Shown in pieces: positions 27,338 to 35,335 of a stretch of 64,000 nt of DNA. The notes beneath the pieces were generated by a model. It had not been told where the DNA came from, did no database searches, and worked only from the letters and a program-made list of their open reading frames with translations. The stretch is taken from NCBI GenBank assembly GCA_019694575.1, contig JAIBBR010000002.1:31350-95349 (forward strand), given 5' to 3'. The translations under genes were made by a program, and so were the position numbers. Origin of the DNA: Myxococcaceae bacterium (GTDB lineage: Bacteria; Myxococcota; Myxococcia; Myxococcales; Myxococcaceae). The number at the start of each line of letters is the position of its first letter. Position 1 is the first letter of the stretch.

Positions 27338-27988
27338 CTACTTCTTCTTGCCCTTGCTCTTCGGGGGCGACTTCTTCGGGCCTGCATCGGTCTTCGGTGG
27401 AGGGCCTGCTTTGAGCGGCTTGTCGCAGTGGTGAAAGCCGTTGTCGATGAACGCGCCGACGTAACGGCCAGTGGCGTGCCAGTACACATTGCCCAACTTC
27501 GAACTCTCGCGAAGCCCCGACACGTAGCAGGTTTGCTTTTTGTCCTGCGCTTGAATCACCACGAAGCCGGGTGATTCACCGTCGACCACCAGCTCTGGTG
27601 ACACCTGCTGTCCTGGCCCCTTCAACGAAGGCTTGGGCAAGAAGAGCTGCGTTTTCCACCCGTAGGGCGCGCGATTGGGGTCGGTGTAGCGCACGCATTC
27701 TTTGGGCGAGTCGACCCGCTCTAACTTGTTCAAATCGTCGGGCCACGAAGGCTTCAAACCTTCTTCACTCGCGCAGAAGAAGAGCTCGGTCAAATCATTG
27801 GGGCCGCTTACCGTTTGGTACGCGTACCAGCTGCCATCTTTCGACCAGCCATAAAACGTGTCGGCCTCGGCGAACGCGGGCGCGGCCAACATCAGCCAAA
27901 GCATGGCGATTCGCGTCATGGCCTTGCTGGGGCGAAACGAGAAAGAAGCCATGGCCACCTCGACGGGCTCTTTGAAAAAAATGTTCAC
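27338..27988 (-). CDS. Secreted protein of unknown function, Lys-rich tail
   Basis: A signal peptide (MTRIAMLWLMLAAPAFA, cut before EADTFYGWS) and a mature domain of about 150 residues with three or four Cys (FFCASEE, KECVRYTD, QTCYVSG, HHCDKPL). The C-terminus is a basic Pro/Lys tail (PPKTDAGPKKSPPKSKGKKK). The GTG at 27988 overlaps the stop of the upstream lipoprotein gene (GTGA), implying coupling, but internal Met codons at 27952 or 27919 place the signal peptide better. No family recognised. Confidence 0.65.
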   Translation of the reverse strand: MNIFFKEPVEVAMASFSFRPSKAMTRIAMLWLMLAAPAFAEADTFYGWSKDGSWYAYQTVSGPNDLTELFFCASEEGLKPSWPDDLNKLERVDSPKECVRYTDPNRAPYGWKTQLFLPKPSLKGPGQQVSPELVVDGESPGFVVIQAQDKKQTCYVSGLRESSKLGNVYWHATGRYVGAFIDNGFHHCDKPLKAGPPPKTDAGPKKSPPKSKGKKK

Positions 27989-28401
27989 AACCGCGTCACG
28001 TCGTCGCCCATGCCGCCATCGGCAGCAGCGGAAGACGAGCGGCCCGGTGCCTCAGTGGGAGCGTTTTCATTCAGACTGGGCTCAGGTGGCACCACCGTCA
28101 GTTGATAACCGCGCACGCCGGTGGGCAATGACACCACGATGAGACTGTTGTCGTCGGCGTAATTTTTCTTGTTGGGCAACGTGAAGTGGCCCTTGGCGTC
28201 GGTCGTCGTTTGGTAGCGGGCGCGGCCTTCTCCCACTTCAACTTTCACATTGGGCAGCGGTTGAAGGCTGGTGGCGTCTAACAGTGCGAGCTTCACTTCG
28301 GGGCCGCTCGTCTTGGCGTTCACCACTTCGTTGAAGCGTGGCCGCAGTGCACAGCCCGCCAACATTGACAACAACACCACCCCACTGAAGAGACGTGACA
28401 T
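27985..28401 (-). CDS. Small lipoprotein with carboxypeptidase-regulatory-like fold
   Basis: Lipobox SMLAGC (Cys17). The mature domain looks like a CarboxypepD_reg/transthyretin-like beta sandwich: VKLALLDATSLQPLPNVKVEVGEGRARYQTTTDAKGHFTLP is the typical pattern of such domains. A disordered Ala/Glu tail ends the 138-residue protein. It overlaps the next gene by four bases. Such small domains often mediate surface adhesion or accessory binding; nothing more specific can be said. Confidence 0.75.
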   Translation of the reverse strand: MSRLFSGVVLLSMLAGCALRPRFNEVVNAKTSGPEVKLALLDATSLQPLPNVKVEVGEGRARYQTTTDAKGHFTLPNKKNYADDNSLIVVSLPTGVRGYQLTVVPPEPSLNENAPTEAPGRSSSAAADGGMGDDVTRL

Positions 28402-28449
28402 ACGAGGCCTTCTACTTGAACACCTGGTGTCGAGGGGCGCGAAAAACGT

Positions 28450-30291
28450 TCAGCAACCACCGGCATTCGAAGAGGGCGGGTACACGGTGCTCACACCCAC
28501 CGAGCAGCTCGAGGCACGCAAATAAATGCGGCCGGCGCCACCACCTCCGCCGCCGCCTCCGCCGCGCCACCCGCTGCTCTTGTTGCCTTCGCTGCCGTTT
28601 TGGGCTGGGTTGTCTCGCGCATCGCCGTTGCCGCCGTTGCCCGACACCCCGTTGGTGCTCAACAACGCCCCACCTTGGGCAGGTAGACCGTCGGTGACGT
28701 GGCCATTTTCACCGGCTTCACCCGGTGTGGCGTTGCCAGTGCCGGTCGATTCTGAGCCGCTGCCGCCTGCGCCACCGTGGGCCACCACGTGCGCTCCAAA
28801 AGAAATCGAAATGCGCGACGCTTCGAGCAGCAGCGCGCCCCCACTGCCTCCGCCGCCACCACCGGCTTCGGTGGTGCGCCCGCCTTGGCCGCCCGCGCCG
28901 TTGGCTGAAATTGAGCCGCCCACTTTCAAAAAGCCCGTCACGGTGAGCTGTAAGGCGCCGCCGCCTGCTCCTTCAGCTCCGCCCGAGCCTGCCACCATGA
29001 CGCCGTGGCCGGCTCCGCCTGCGCAACCGCCGTGCAAAGGGCTGGGTATCGACGCGCCAAACGCCTTGCCAAAGGGCCCACCCGCTTCGTTGTGGTCAGC
29101 GTTGTCGCCCCCTTGGCCTCCGGCGCGGCCATAAGCACCGCCACCGCCGCCGGTGCTCGAGCTGCCCGGGCCCGGCGTGCCGGTGCCCATGTTGGTGTCG
29201 CAAACGCCCGCCAAATAGCCCGCGCCCGCGGTACTGCCGTCAGCGTCGACAGAAATGTGGCCTTGAATATCGGCGTCACCGAAGACGGCGAACGCCACCG
29301 GTTGTTCGCCCACGATGCGCAGCGTCGACGCGGCCGCCACGCTTAAGCCCCGTACGGGCAACACGCGCAAGTTCGTCGCACCTGCTTGGGCCAGCGTCAT
29401 TGCCTTGGGCTTGGTGTCAGGGGCACCGCACCAGTTGGTGAACGTGTCGAAGGTCGAATCGTAAATGGTGACGCCGCAGTTGAACTGCGCCACGTTGAGC
29501 GAGGGGGTGGTCTTAAAGCGCAAGTTGCCCAAACCGTTGCTCGGCACGAAGGGAAAGTCGTACTCACATTCGCCTTGGTCGCACACGCCCGCGTCAGCAG
29601 CGCAGCGGCCACTGCGCGGTGTGCCCATGCAACCGGTTTGCGGCATGCACGCGCCGGTCGCCACCAAGCACTCGTTTGAATTGCAGGTGACGGGGTCGCC
29701 GCCGCAAAGGCCTCCGTCGTTACCTTCGAGGCAGCGCTCGTTCTGGGTGCAAGCGCTCTGGTCGGTGCAGCTTTGGCCCAGGCAATCGCTGTCGGCGCAA
29801 TCGGCGCGGCCATCGCAGTCGTCGTCTTTGCCATTGCCGCACACTTCTGCGCCGCTGGGCACGCACAGGCCCGCGTCAGGCTGGCCAGCGTCGGGCATGA
29901 CATGGTCTTTCAATAGCAAGCGTACCGTGGGCACGGTGGTGGCGTTGGGCACCAGCGACGCCGCCACGCTCGAAGAAGTGGCCGTGACAAGGCCGGTGCA
30001 GTCGCTCGAGCGGTACCCGGTAGAAACCAACTCGATGCGCTCGGTCATGCCCACCGCGTGGGTGATGGCGACGGCCACCCTGTCAGCGGTGCGGGCAATC
30101 GCCGGGGTCGAAGGCCCGGCGCGCCCGTCGAGGTTGGTGTGCACGTTGGCGCACTGCGCGGTGCTCTGGCTGAAGTCGAGCTCGGCGACAATGACCGGGG
30201 CGTTGCCTTTGCCCGACGGAGCCGCGCACGCTGCAAGGCACACCGCCAACGGCGCGATGAGGCTCCATTTCGTACCCGCCGCTCGACGCAT
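28450..30291 (-). CDS. Large lipoprotein with MopE-type motif and Gly-rich C-terminus
   Basis: Lipobox LAVCLAAC (Cys22). An N-terminal beta domain (~30-130) is followed by a Cys-rich section with the putative metal-binding motif CGNGKDDDCDGRADC (the MopE-type, calcium-binding-like repeat common in myxobacteria) and further Cys clusters. The C-terminal ~300 residues are extremely Gly-rich (GGGGGAYGRAGGQGGDNAD, GGGGGGSGGALLLEA) with beta-strand spacing, as in parallel beta-helix surface proteins, ending in a terminal Cys. The high Gly content produces Pro-rich frames on the other strand that are not genes. Probably a surface or matrix protein. It diverges from the rpoE-like gene. Confidence 0.8.
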   Translation of the reverse strand: MRRAAGTKWSLIAPLAVCLAACAAPSGKGNAPVIVAELDFSQSTAQCANVHTNLDGRAGPSTPAIARTADRVAVAITHAVGMTERIELVSTGYRSSDCTGLVTATSSSVAASLVPNATTVPTVRLLLKDHVMPDAGQPDAGLCVPSGAEVCGNGKDDDCDGRADCADSDCLGQSCTDQSACTQNERCLEGNDGGLCGGDPVTCNSNECLVATGACMPQTGCMGTPRSGRCAADAGVCDQGECEYDFPFVPSNGLGNLRFKTTPSLNVAQFNCGVTIYDSTFDTFTNWCGAPDTKPKAMTLAQAGATNLRVLPVRGLSVAAASTLRIVGEQPVAFAVFGDADIQGHISVDADGSTAGAGYLAGVCDTNMGTGTPGPGSSSTGGGGGAYGRAGGQGGDNADHNEAGGPFGKAFGASIPSPLHGGCAGGAGHGVMVAGSGGAEGAGGGALQLTVTGFLKVGGSISANGAGGQGGRTTEAGGGGGGSGGALLLEASRISISFGAHVVAHGGAGGSGSESTGTGNATPGEAGENGHVTDGLPAQGGALLSTNGVSGNGGNGDARDNPAQNGSEGNKSSGWRGGGGGGGGGAGRIYLRASSCSVGVSTVYPPSSNAGGC

Positions 30292-30306
30292 GAGAAGGTG
30301 TGAAGT

Positions 30307-30981
30307 GTGACCCCCTTTCGCTCTAGGAGCAACCTTCTAGGGAGGTTAAGGTGCGACCCCAACTTGGCTACAGATGATCTCACCCTCGTAAACCGGGTCA
30401 GAACGGGCGACCAACGAGCCTTCAAGCTGCTCGTCGAACGCTACCAACGCAAGGTGTACGGCGTGGCGTTGGGCATGCTCAAAGACAAAGAAGAAGCGCG
30501 CGACGTCGCCCAAGACGCTTTCATCAAGGTCTACAAGTACCTCGACCATTTCAAAGGCGACGCCAGCTTCTACACGTGGCTCTACCGCATCACCGTCAAC
30601 ATCTGCATCGACGTGATGCGCAAGAAGGGCGGCAAAAAGAACGAGCACGTTGAATTCGACGAGTCCATCGATATGGACACGTCAGAAGCCAACTTGGGAG
30701 CGCTCGGTTCACGGCTTGGCACCAACCCTCAAAAGTCAGCCCTGCGCCGCGAATTGGCTGAAAAAATTGACGAAGCGCTTGCCCAGGTGCCTGAAAAACA
30801 CCGGGCGATTTTGCTGCTCCGCGAAATTGAAGGCATGAGTTACGAAGATTTGGCCCGCACCTTAGATGTGCCCAAAGGCACGGTGATGTCGCGGCTCTTT
30901 CATGCACGCATGAAGGTGCAAAAAATACTCAGTGAATATCTAGACTTAGAAGAATCAAAGCGTGGGGTCGGTACCGAGTGA
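30307..30981 (+). CDS. ECF-type RNA polymerase sigma factor (RpoE-like)
   Basis: Region 2 is clear: DLTLVNRVRTGDQRAFKLLVERYQRKVYGVALGMLKDKEEARDVAQDAFIKVYKYLDHFKGDASFYTWLYRITVNICIDVMRK. Region 4 with its helix-turn-helix is AQVPEKHRAILLLREIEGMSYEDLARTLDVPKGTVMSRLFHARMKV. It closely resembles the myxobacterial RpoE1-type sigma linked to motility and development. The GTG at 30307 is the longest start; TTG at 30364, preceded by GGGAGG eighteen bases before, would begin just before the conserved region. The zinc-finger-type anti-sigma gene follows after 74 bases. Confidence 0.93.
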   Translation: MTPFRSRSNLLGRLRCDPNLATDDLTLVNRVRTGDQRAFKLLVERYQRKVYGVALGMLKDKEEARDVAQDAFIKVYKYLDHFKGDASFYTWLYRITVNICIDVMRKKGGKKNEHVEFDESIDMDTSEANLGALGSRLGTNPQKSALRRELAEKIDEALAQVPEKHRAILLLREIEGMSYEDLARTLDVPKGTVMSRLFHARMKVQKILSEYLDLEESKRGVGTE

Positions 30982-31055
30982 ATACGGTGCGCGAATATCT
31001 TTGTTGCATTCGCGTCGGGCAGAACAGAACACCCGGTGAAAAGAAAAGTTAAGCC

Positions 31056-31688
31056 ATGAGCAAAGACAACCCCGCGCGAAAAACCTTTGAACCCATGCTC
31101 TCTCCCTATGTCGACGGAGAGTTGAGCCCGGCTGACCGTCAAGCCGTCGAGCAGCACTTGGCTGCGTGCAAAGAGAGCGCAATGCAAGTGGCTGACTTGC
31201 GTGCGACCGGTGGGTTGCTTCGCGTCGCGATGGACATGCAGGCCGACGACATCGACTGGAAAGACTTTACCCAGAACGTGATGGCCAAGGTCGGTCCTGA
31301 GAAATTGCCGCTCTTTGAACGGCTGAAGCTTTTCTTCTCAGAGACCTTTACGTATCAGCGCCCGGTGATGGTGACGTCGCTCGCCACGGCGATGGTGGTG
31401 GCGTTGGTGGCGGTGCCGCTCGCGCTGCGCAATGGCGCAGGCCCCGGCTATGGCAACTTGAAGCCGCAAATTCAGAGCGTCAGTGTCGAGAAGAACGCCA
31501 CCGTGAAGCCAGTGGTGATGGAGACCGCTGAAGGCGACGCCATTATTTGGATGGTAGAGACCCCCGAAACGGCACCGGGTGTCGATGCAGCGAAAGACAA
31601 AAAGGGCGAAGGCGAGAGCCACGAAGAATTGGACATTGACTTACAGCAGCGTGAAAACGCGGGTAACCCCAAGAAAGGCCCCCTTTGA
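31056..31688 (+). CDS. Membrane anti-sigma factor, degenerate ZAS motif
   Basis: The N-terminal domain (MLSPYVDGELSPADRQAVEQHLAACKES) is a classic anti-sigma zinc-finger-like fold; H34 and C38 are kept but the second cysteine of HxxxCxxC is Ser (S41), so zinc binding is doubtful. One membrane helix (~102-124, VMVTSLATAMVVALVAVPLAL) separates it from a ~85-residue periplasmic, acidic C-terminal part. It should sequester the sigma factor encoded just upstream at the inner membrane and release it on an envelope signal. It overlaps the next gene by four bases (TTGA). Confidence 0.88.
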   Translation: MSKDNPARKTFEPMLSPYVDGELSPADRQAVEQHLAACKESAMQVADLRATGGLLRVAMDMQADDIDWKDFTQNVMAKVGPEKLPLFERLKLFFSETFTYQRPVMVTSLATAMVVALVAVPLALRNGAGPGYGNLKPQIQSVSVEKNATVKPVVMETAEGDAIIWMVETPETAPGVDAAKDKKGEGESHEELDIDLQQRENAGNPKKGPL

Positions 31689-32110
31689 ACGCGCGCCTCA
31701 CCCTTTTGGCTGGTGTTCTCTTCGTAAGCCCGTTGGCCTTTGCGCAAGAAGGCCCCAAAGTCGACGTGCGAGCACAGGTGGTGCACGCGCTCGAGAGCGG
31801 CAACCAGGTTGAGCCCGCCAGTTTGAAGGCCATGCAGACGGCGTTGGGCGCGAAGAAAAAGTACGGCACGCTGAAACAGCTGTCGGTGTCGAAGCTGCAG
31901 CTTTCTAAGGCGTCGGTGACGGTCTCACTGCCCAATCAAAAGCAGGCCACGTTGACCTTGGAGTCGCTCAAAGACGACGTGGCCACCGTGCGGGTAAAGC
32001 TGCCCCCCGTCGACACCACGTATACGCTGGGCCGTGAACGAAACGTTTATTTGCAGGCCGGTGCGCACGCGGGTGGCGACTTGTGGTTGGTGCTTTCGCC
32101 AGCACAGTAG
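31685..32110 (+). CDS. Secreted protein in the rpoE-like operon
   Basis: A 141-residue protein with a signal peptide (LLAGVLFVSPLAFAQ, cut before EGP). The mature part alternates strands (TLKQLSVSKLQLSKASVTVSLPN, ATLTLESLKDDVATVRVKLP) and has no cysteines. Its TTG start overlaps the anti-sigma stop, so translation is coupled. The position suggests it senses or modulates the envelope signal, or is a regulon member, but no family is recognised. Confidence 0.72.
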   Translation: MNARLTLLAGVLFVSPLAFAQEGPKVDVRAQVVHALESGNQVEPASLKAMQTALGAKKKYGTLKQLSVSKLQLSKASVTVSLPNQKQATLTLESLKDDVATVRVKLPPVDTTYTLGRERNVYLQAGAHAGGDLWLVLSPAQ

Positions 32111-32140
32111 CCGCGCGTTGACGTTCATCTTCGGCTCACC

Positions 32141-33490
32141 GTGAGTGCTGCCCTTGCCCTTTTCGTGTGCGGCATCAGCCTGGCGCAGGCCGACGGTGGC
32201 GTGGCTGCGACTGATGCAGGCCTGGCCCCCCTTTCTTCGCTCGCTAGCGGCGCCGACCCAGGAGCGTCGACCGGCCCCATTTTTCGCGCGGGTATCGAGC
32301 TCGGTTTTACGTCGTACCCTTCAGGCCCGTTGGGAGGCCAGCAAGACTTGCTGGGAGACGTCACTTTGCTGTTAAGCATTGACGCGGCTGAAGACTTCTC
32401 GCTCGAGCTGGGAGCTGCTTTTCGCTTACGGCTGTTTGACGACCCTCCGGCGCAACGCGACCAAGACATTGGCGGCGTGCTGCGCAAAGCCGACTGGGAC
32501 GAGCCGAGCGACTTTGGGCAAATCATTCGCTACCTGCGCATCGCCGGTGACGACAGCGCGCTTGGCCTGCGCGTCGGCCGCTTTCGAAAATATTCGCTGG
32601 GCTTAGGCCACCTGCTCTCTCGCTATTCGAACCAAGAGAACCCCGACTACCACCCCGCGGGCGCATGGGGCCGGGCGGGCATGGGGCCCTTGCGCCTAGA
32701 AGCGTTTGCGAGCGACATTTTTGGCGCTCGGCTCATCGCCGCCGAGGCCGCGCTCGACTTTGGGCGGCTTTTGAGCAACGCGCCTGAAGTGGCTGGCCGC
32801 TACCAAGTGGCCCTTTCGTTCGCGCACGACTTCGGCCTTGCCGCCGGCCGCACGCCTCCTTTGACGTTGATGCATATCGACGTGTCGGCCGTATTTGCGC
32901 GTTCAGCGTCGACGCGCGCCATGCTGCTGACCGGCGTGGGCTGGCGACTCAACCCTCTGCACGCGGGGGCGCTCTTCGGTGGCGCGGTAGAAACATCGCT
33001 GGGCGCGCTAAAGCTCTCGGTGAAAGCCGAGCTGCGCAAACAATACGGCGGTTTTCGGCAGGGCTTCTTCAACGCCAATTATGAGCTCTCGCGCTACGCG
33101 GGCACCGGCTTCTCGGGTGTTTCGCTGCTCGACGAGCGGCTGCCCGACACGTTCTCGGGCTACGCCGAAGTGCGCATGGGGGCGCAAGCCGCGTTCAGCT
33201 TGGACATGGGGTTTGAGTATTTTGCTTTTGGCCGCGCCGACGCCGATGCCTCTTTGGCGCTTGAAACGTTTGGTCCCCGCTTCACGTGGGTGCTGCGTGC
33301 GAGCGCCGTGGGCATGGGCGTGACGCCGCGGTACTCAGCGCAAGTCGAAGCGCGGGTGCGTTTGTTCAGCTCGTTTTATGTGCTCGGTTATGCGGGCACC
33401 GTTTTCACTCCGCAGCAAGATGGTTCGCTCACACGCGGCGGTTATGGCGGAGTCGGCGTGGGGTTCGACGTCGAAAAGCAGTTGCCGTGA
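32141..33490 (+). CDS. Putative outer-membrane beta-barrel protein
   Basis: A signal peptide (ALALFVCGISLAQA) and ~430 mature residues made of alternating amphipathic strands with aromatic ends (AGIELGFTSYPSG, LRVGRFRKYSLGLGHLLSRY, SAVFARSASTRAMLLTGVGWRL, FSLDMGFEYFAFGRADADASLALETFG, GGYGGVGVGFDVEKQLP). The strand pattern suggests 16 or more strands, as in porins or OMPs of unknown role. It starts with GTG 30 bases after the preceding gene, so it is probably the last gene of the sigma operon and a candidate for envelope-stress feedback. Confidence 0.75.
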   Translation: MSAALALFVCGISLAQADGGVAATDAGLAPLSSLASGADPGASTGPIFRAGIELGFTSYPSGPLGGQQDLLGDVTLLLSIDAAEDFSLELGAAFRLRLFDDPPAQRDQDIGGVLRKADWDEPSDFGQIIRYLRIAGDDSALGLRVGRFRKYSLGLGHLLSRYSNQENPDYHPAGAWGRAGMGPLRLEAFASDIFGARLIAAEAALDFGRLLSNAPEVAGRYQVALSFAHDFGLAAGRTPPLTLMHIDVSAVFARSASTRAMLLTGVGWRLNPLHAGALFGGAVETSLGALKLSVKAELRKQYGGFRQGFFNANYELSRYAGTGFSGVSLLDERLPDTFSGYAEVRMGAQAAFSLDMGFEYFAFGRADADASLALETFGPRFTWVLRASAVGMGVTPRYSAQVEARVRLFSSFYVLGYAGTVFTPQQDGSLTRGGYGGVGVGFDVEKQLP

Positions 33491-33588
33491 CGAGCAGCCC
33501 ACGTCGCGAAGAGCGCAACAATGTTGCTACATTCTCTCATCAATTGATGGGGGTGGGTGTGACGCCCCCGAAAGCGTGCATTGCGGTT

Positions 33589-35322
33589 ATGACTAAACCC
33601 TCGATGGTTACCGCTCCTCGGTCCCCGCCGCCGACATCGGCCTCAGAAATTGATGCCGCGGTGAAGCGCGTGAAGGCGGCAGCGAAAGAATTCGCCGCGT
33701 TGCCGGTGGGTGACAAAGTGGCGTTGCTGCAACGCATGCGGCTTGGCTACGGCGAAGTGGCCGAAGAGGCGGTGCGGCTGGGGTGTCAGGCGAAGGGCAT
33801 CGACTTCGAGAGCGAAGACTCGGGTGAAGAGTGGCTTGCCAACGCGATGATTACCGCGCGCATCATGCGGCTCACCGAAGAAGCCTTGCGCGACGTCGAG
33901 CGCTATGGAGCACCGCGCATTCCCGATGCCCACATTCGCGAGCTGCCCGATGGGCGGGTGGCGATTAAGGTTTTTCCCGCCAATACATTCGACTCGGTTT
34001 TGTTGCCCCACCATGACGGCGAAGTGTTCATGCAGAAAGGCGTGACGCGCGCCAATCTCGATGAACACCGGGCCGTGTTTTACAAAAAGCCGCATGACGG
34101 CCGTCTGTGCGTGGTGCTCGGCGCGGGCAACGTCGCGTCGATTTCTTCGACCGACTGTGTCTACAAAATGTTCGTCGAAGGTTGCGTGTGCGTGTTGAAG
34201 ATGAACCCCATTAACGCCTATTTGGGGCCGCTGTTTGAACGTGCCTTCGCGCCGGCCATCGCGAGAGGTTTTTTGGCCATTGTTTACGGTGGCAGTGAAC
34301 AAGGTGCGCAACTGGCGAACCATGGGCTCGTCGATGAGCTGCACATGACGGGCTCTGACAAAACGTATGACGCGCTGGTGTGGGGCACACAACCGCAAGA
34401 AGTGGCTGACCGCAAAGCCCGCCACGCGCCCGTGCTCACCAAAACGGTGAGCAGCGAGTTGGGCAATATCTCGCCCGTCATCGTGGTGCCGGGGCCGTAC
34501 ACCGAGAGCGAGCTGTCGTACCAAGCCCGCAGCATCGCGGGCATGGTGTTCAACAATGCCTCGTTCAACTGCGTGGCCGCCAAATTGTTGGTGACCTGCC
34601 AAGCGTGGGAAGGCCGGCGCAAGCTGCTCGACGGCATCGAGACACACTTGAAGCGCGCGCCGACACGGCTGGCTTATTACCCCGGTGCGGTTGAACGATG
34701 GCAGCGCTTCATCGACGGGCGGCCGCACGTGCGGGTGATTGGCGAAGCCAGCGAAGGCCGGTTGCCATTTGCCCTTTTGACCGACGTCGACGCGTCGAAC
34801 CCGAACGAAAAGGTGTTCAGCGAAGAGCCCTGGTGCACGGTGCTTTCAGAAACGTCGTTGCCCGCGCCCGACACGGTGGGTTTTTTGCGTGACGCGGTGC
34901 GCTTCGTGAACGACAGGGTGTGGGGCACGTTGTGTGCGACGTTGATTGTGCACCCCAAGACTTTGGCTGATCCACTCACGGGGGCCGCGGTCGACCAAGC
35001 CATCGACGCGTTGCGCTATGGGTCAGTGTCGCTCAATTCATTTTCGGGAGCCGTGTTCGCCATTGGCAGCGCGCCGTGGGGCGGCCACCCGTCAAGCACG
35101 CCGCAAAACATTCAGTCGGGGTCGGGAGTGGTGCACAACACCTTTATGCTCGAGAAATCAGAGAAATTCGTTTTACGCGCGCCTCTGAAGACGTACCCCA
35201 TTGCCCTGTGGTTGCCTGGGCATCGCAGTTTAAAAGAAATGGGCCGTAAGCTGCTCGACTTCGAGATGTCGCCGAGCTGGCTTAAGGTTCCCGGCATTGG
35301 ACTCAGCGCCGTGGGGGGCTGA
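33589..35322 (+). CDS. Aldehyde dehydrogenase family protein
   Basis: An NAD(P)-dependent aldehyde dehydrogenase-type enzyme. It has the cofactor-binding segment VLGAGNVASISSTDCVYKMFVEGCVCVLKMNP, the HMTGSDKTYDALVWG loop, the general base Glu in TVSSELGNISPVIV, the catalytic Cys in NNASFNCVAAKLLV and the C-terminal RYGSVSLNSFSGAVFAIGSAPWGGHP. At about 577 residues it is longer than the ~490 typical of the superfamily and resembles the coniferyl/acyl aldehyde branch loosely. Three in-frame starts exist (33547, 33589, 33604); the middle one gives a sensible disordered N-terminus. The substrate is unknown. It ends 13 bases before the FHA activator gene. Confidence 0.9.
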   Translation: MTKPSMVTAPRSPPPTSASEIDAAVKRVKAAAKEFAALPVGDKVALLQRMRLGYGEVAEEAVRLGCQAKGIDFESEDSGEEWLANAMITARIMRLTEEALRDVERYGAPRIPDAHIRELPDGRVAIKVFPANTFDSVLLPHHDGEVFMQKGVTRANLDEHRAVFYKKPHDGRLCVVLGAGNVASISSTDCVYKMFVEGCVCVLKMNPINAYLGPLFERAFAPAIARGFLAIVYGGSEQGAQLANHGLVDELHMTGSDKTYDALVWGTQPQEVADRKARHAPVLTKTVSSELGNISPVIVVPGPYTESELSYQARSIAGMVFNNASFNCVAAKLLVTCQAWEGRRKLLDGIETHLKRAPTRLAYYPGAVERWQRFIDGRPHVRVIGEASEGRLPFALLTDVDASNPNEKVFSEEPWCTVLSETSLPAPDTVGFLRDAVRFVNDRVWGTLCATLIVHPKTLADPLTGAAVDQAIDALRYGSVSLNSFSGAVFAIGSAPWGGHPSSTPQNIQSGSGVVHNTFMLEKSEKFVLRAPLKTYPIALWLPGHRSLKEMGRKLLDFEMSPSWLKVPGIGLSAVGG

Positions 35323-35335
35323 AGTAAAGGGTGCA

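Noticed and set aside
28526..29134. A 202-codon Pro-rich plus-strand frame
   Set aside because: It is the reverse complement of the Gly-rich region of the minus-strand lipoprotein.
30293..30338. AGAAGGT...ACCTTCT inverted pair upstream of the sigma gene as an operator
   Set aside because: Seven-base arms 32 bases apart are likely by chance, and the second arm lies inside the coding frame.
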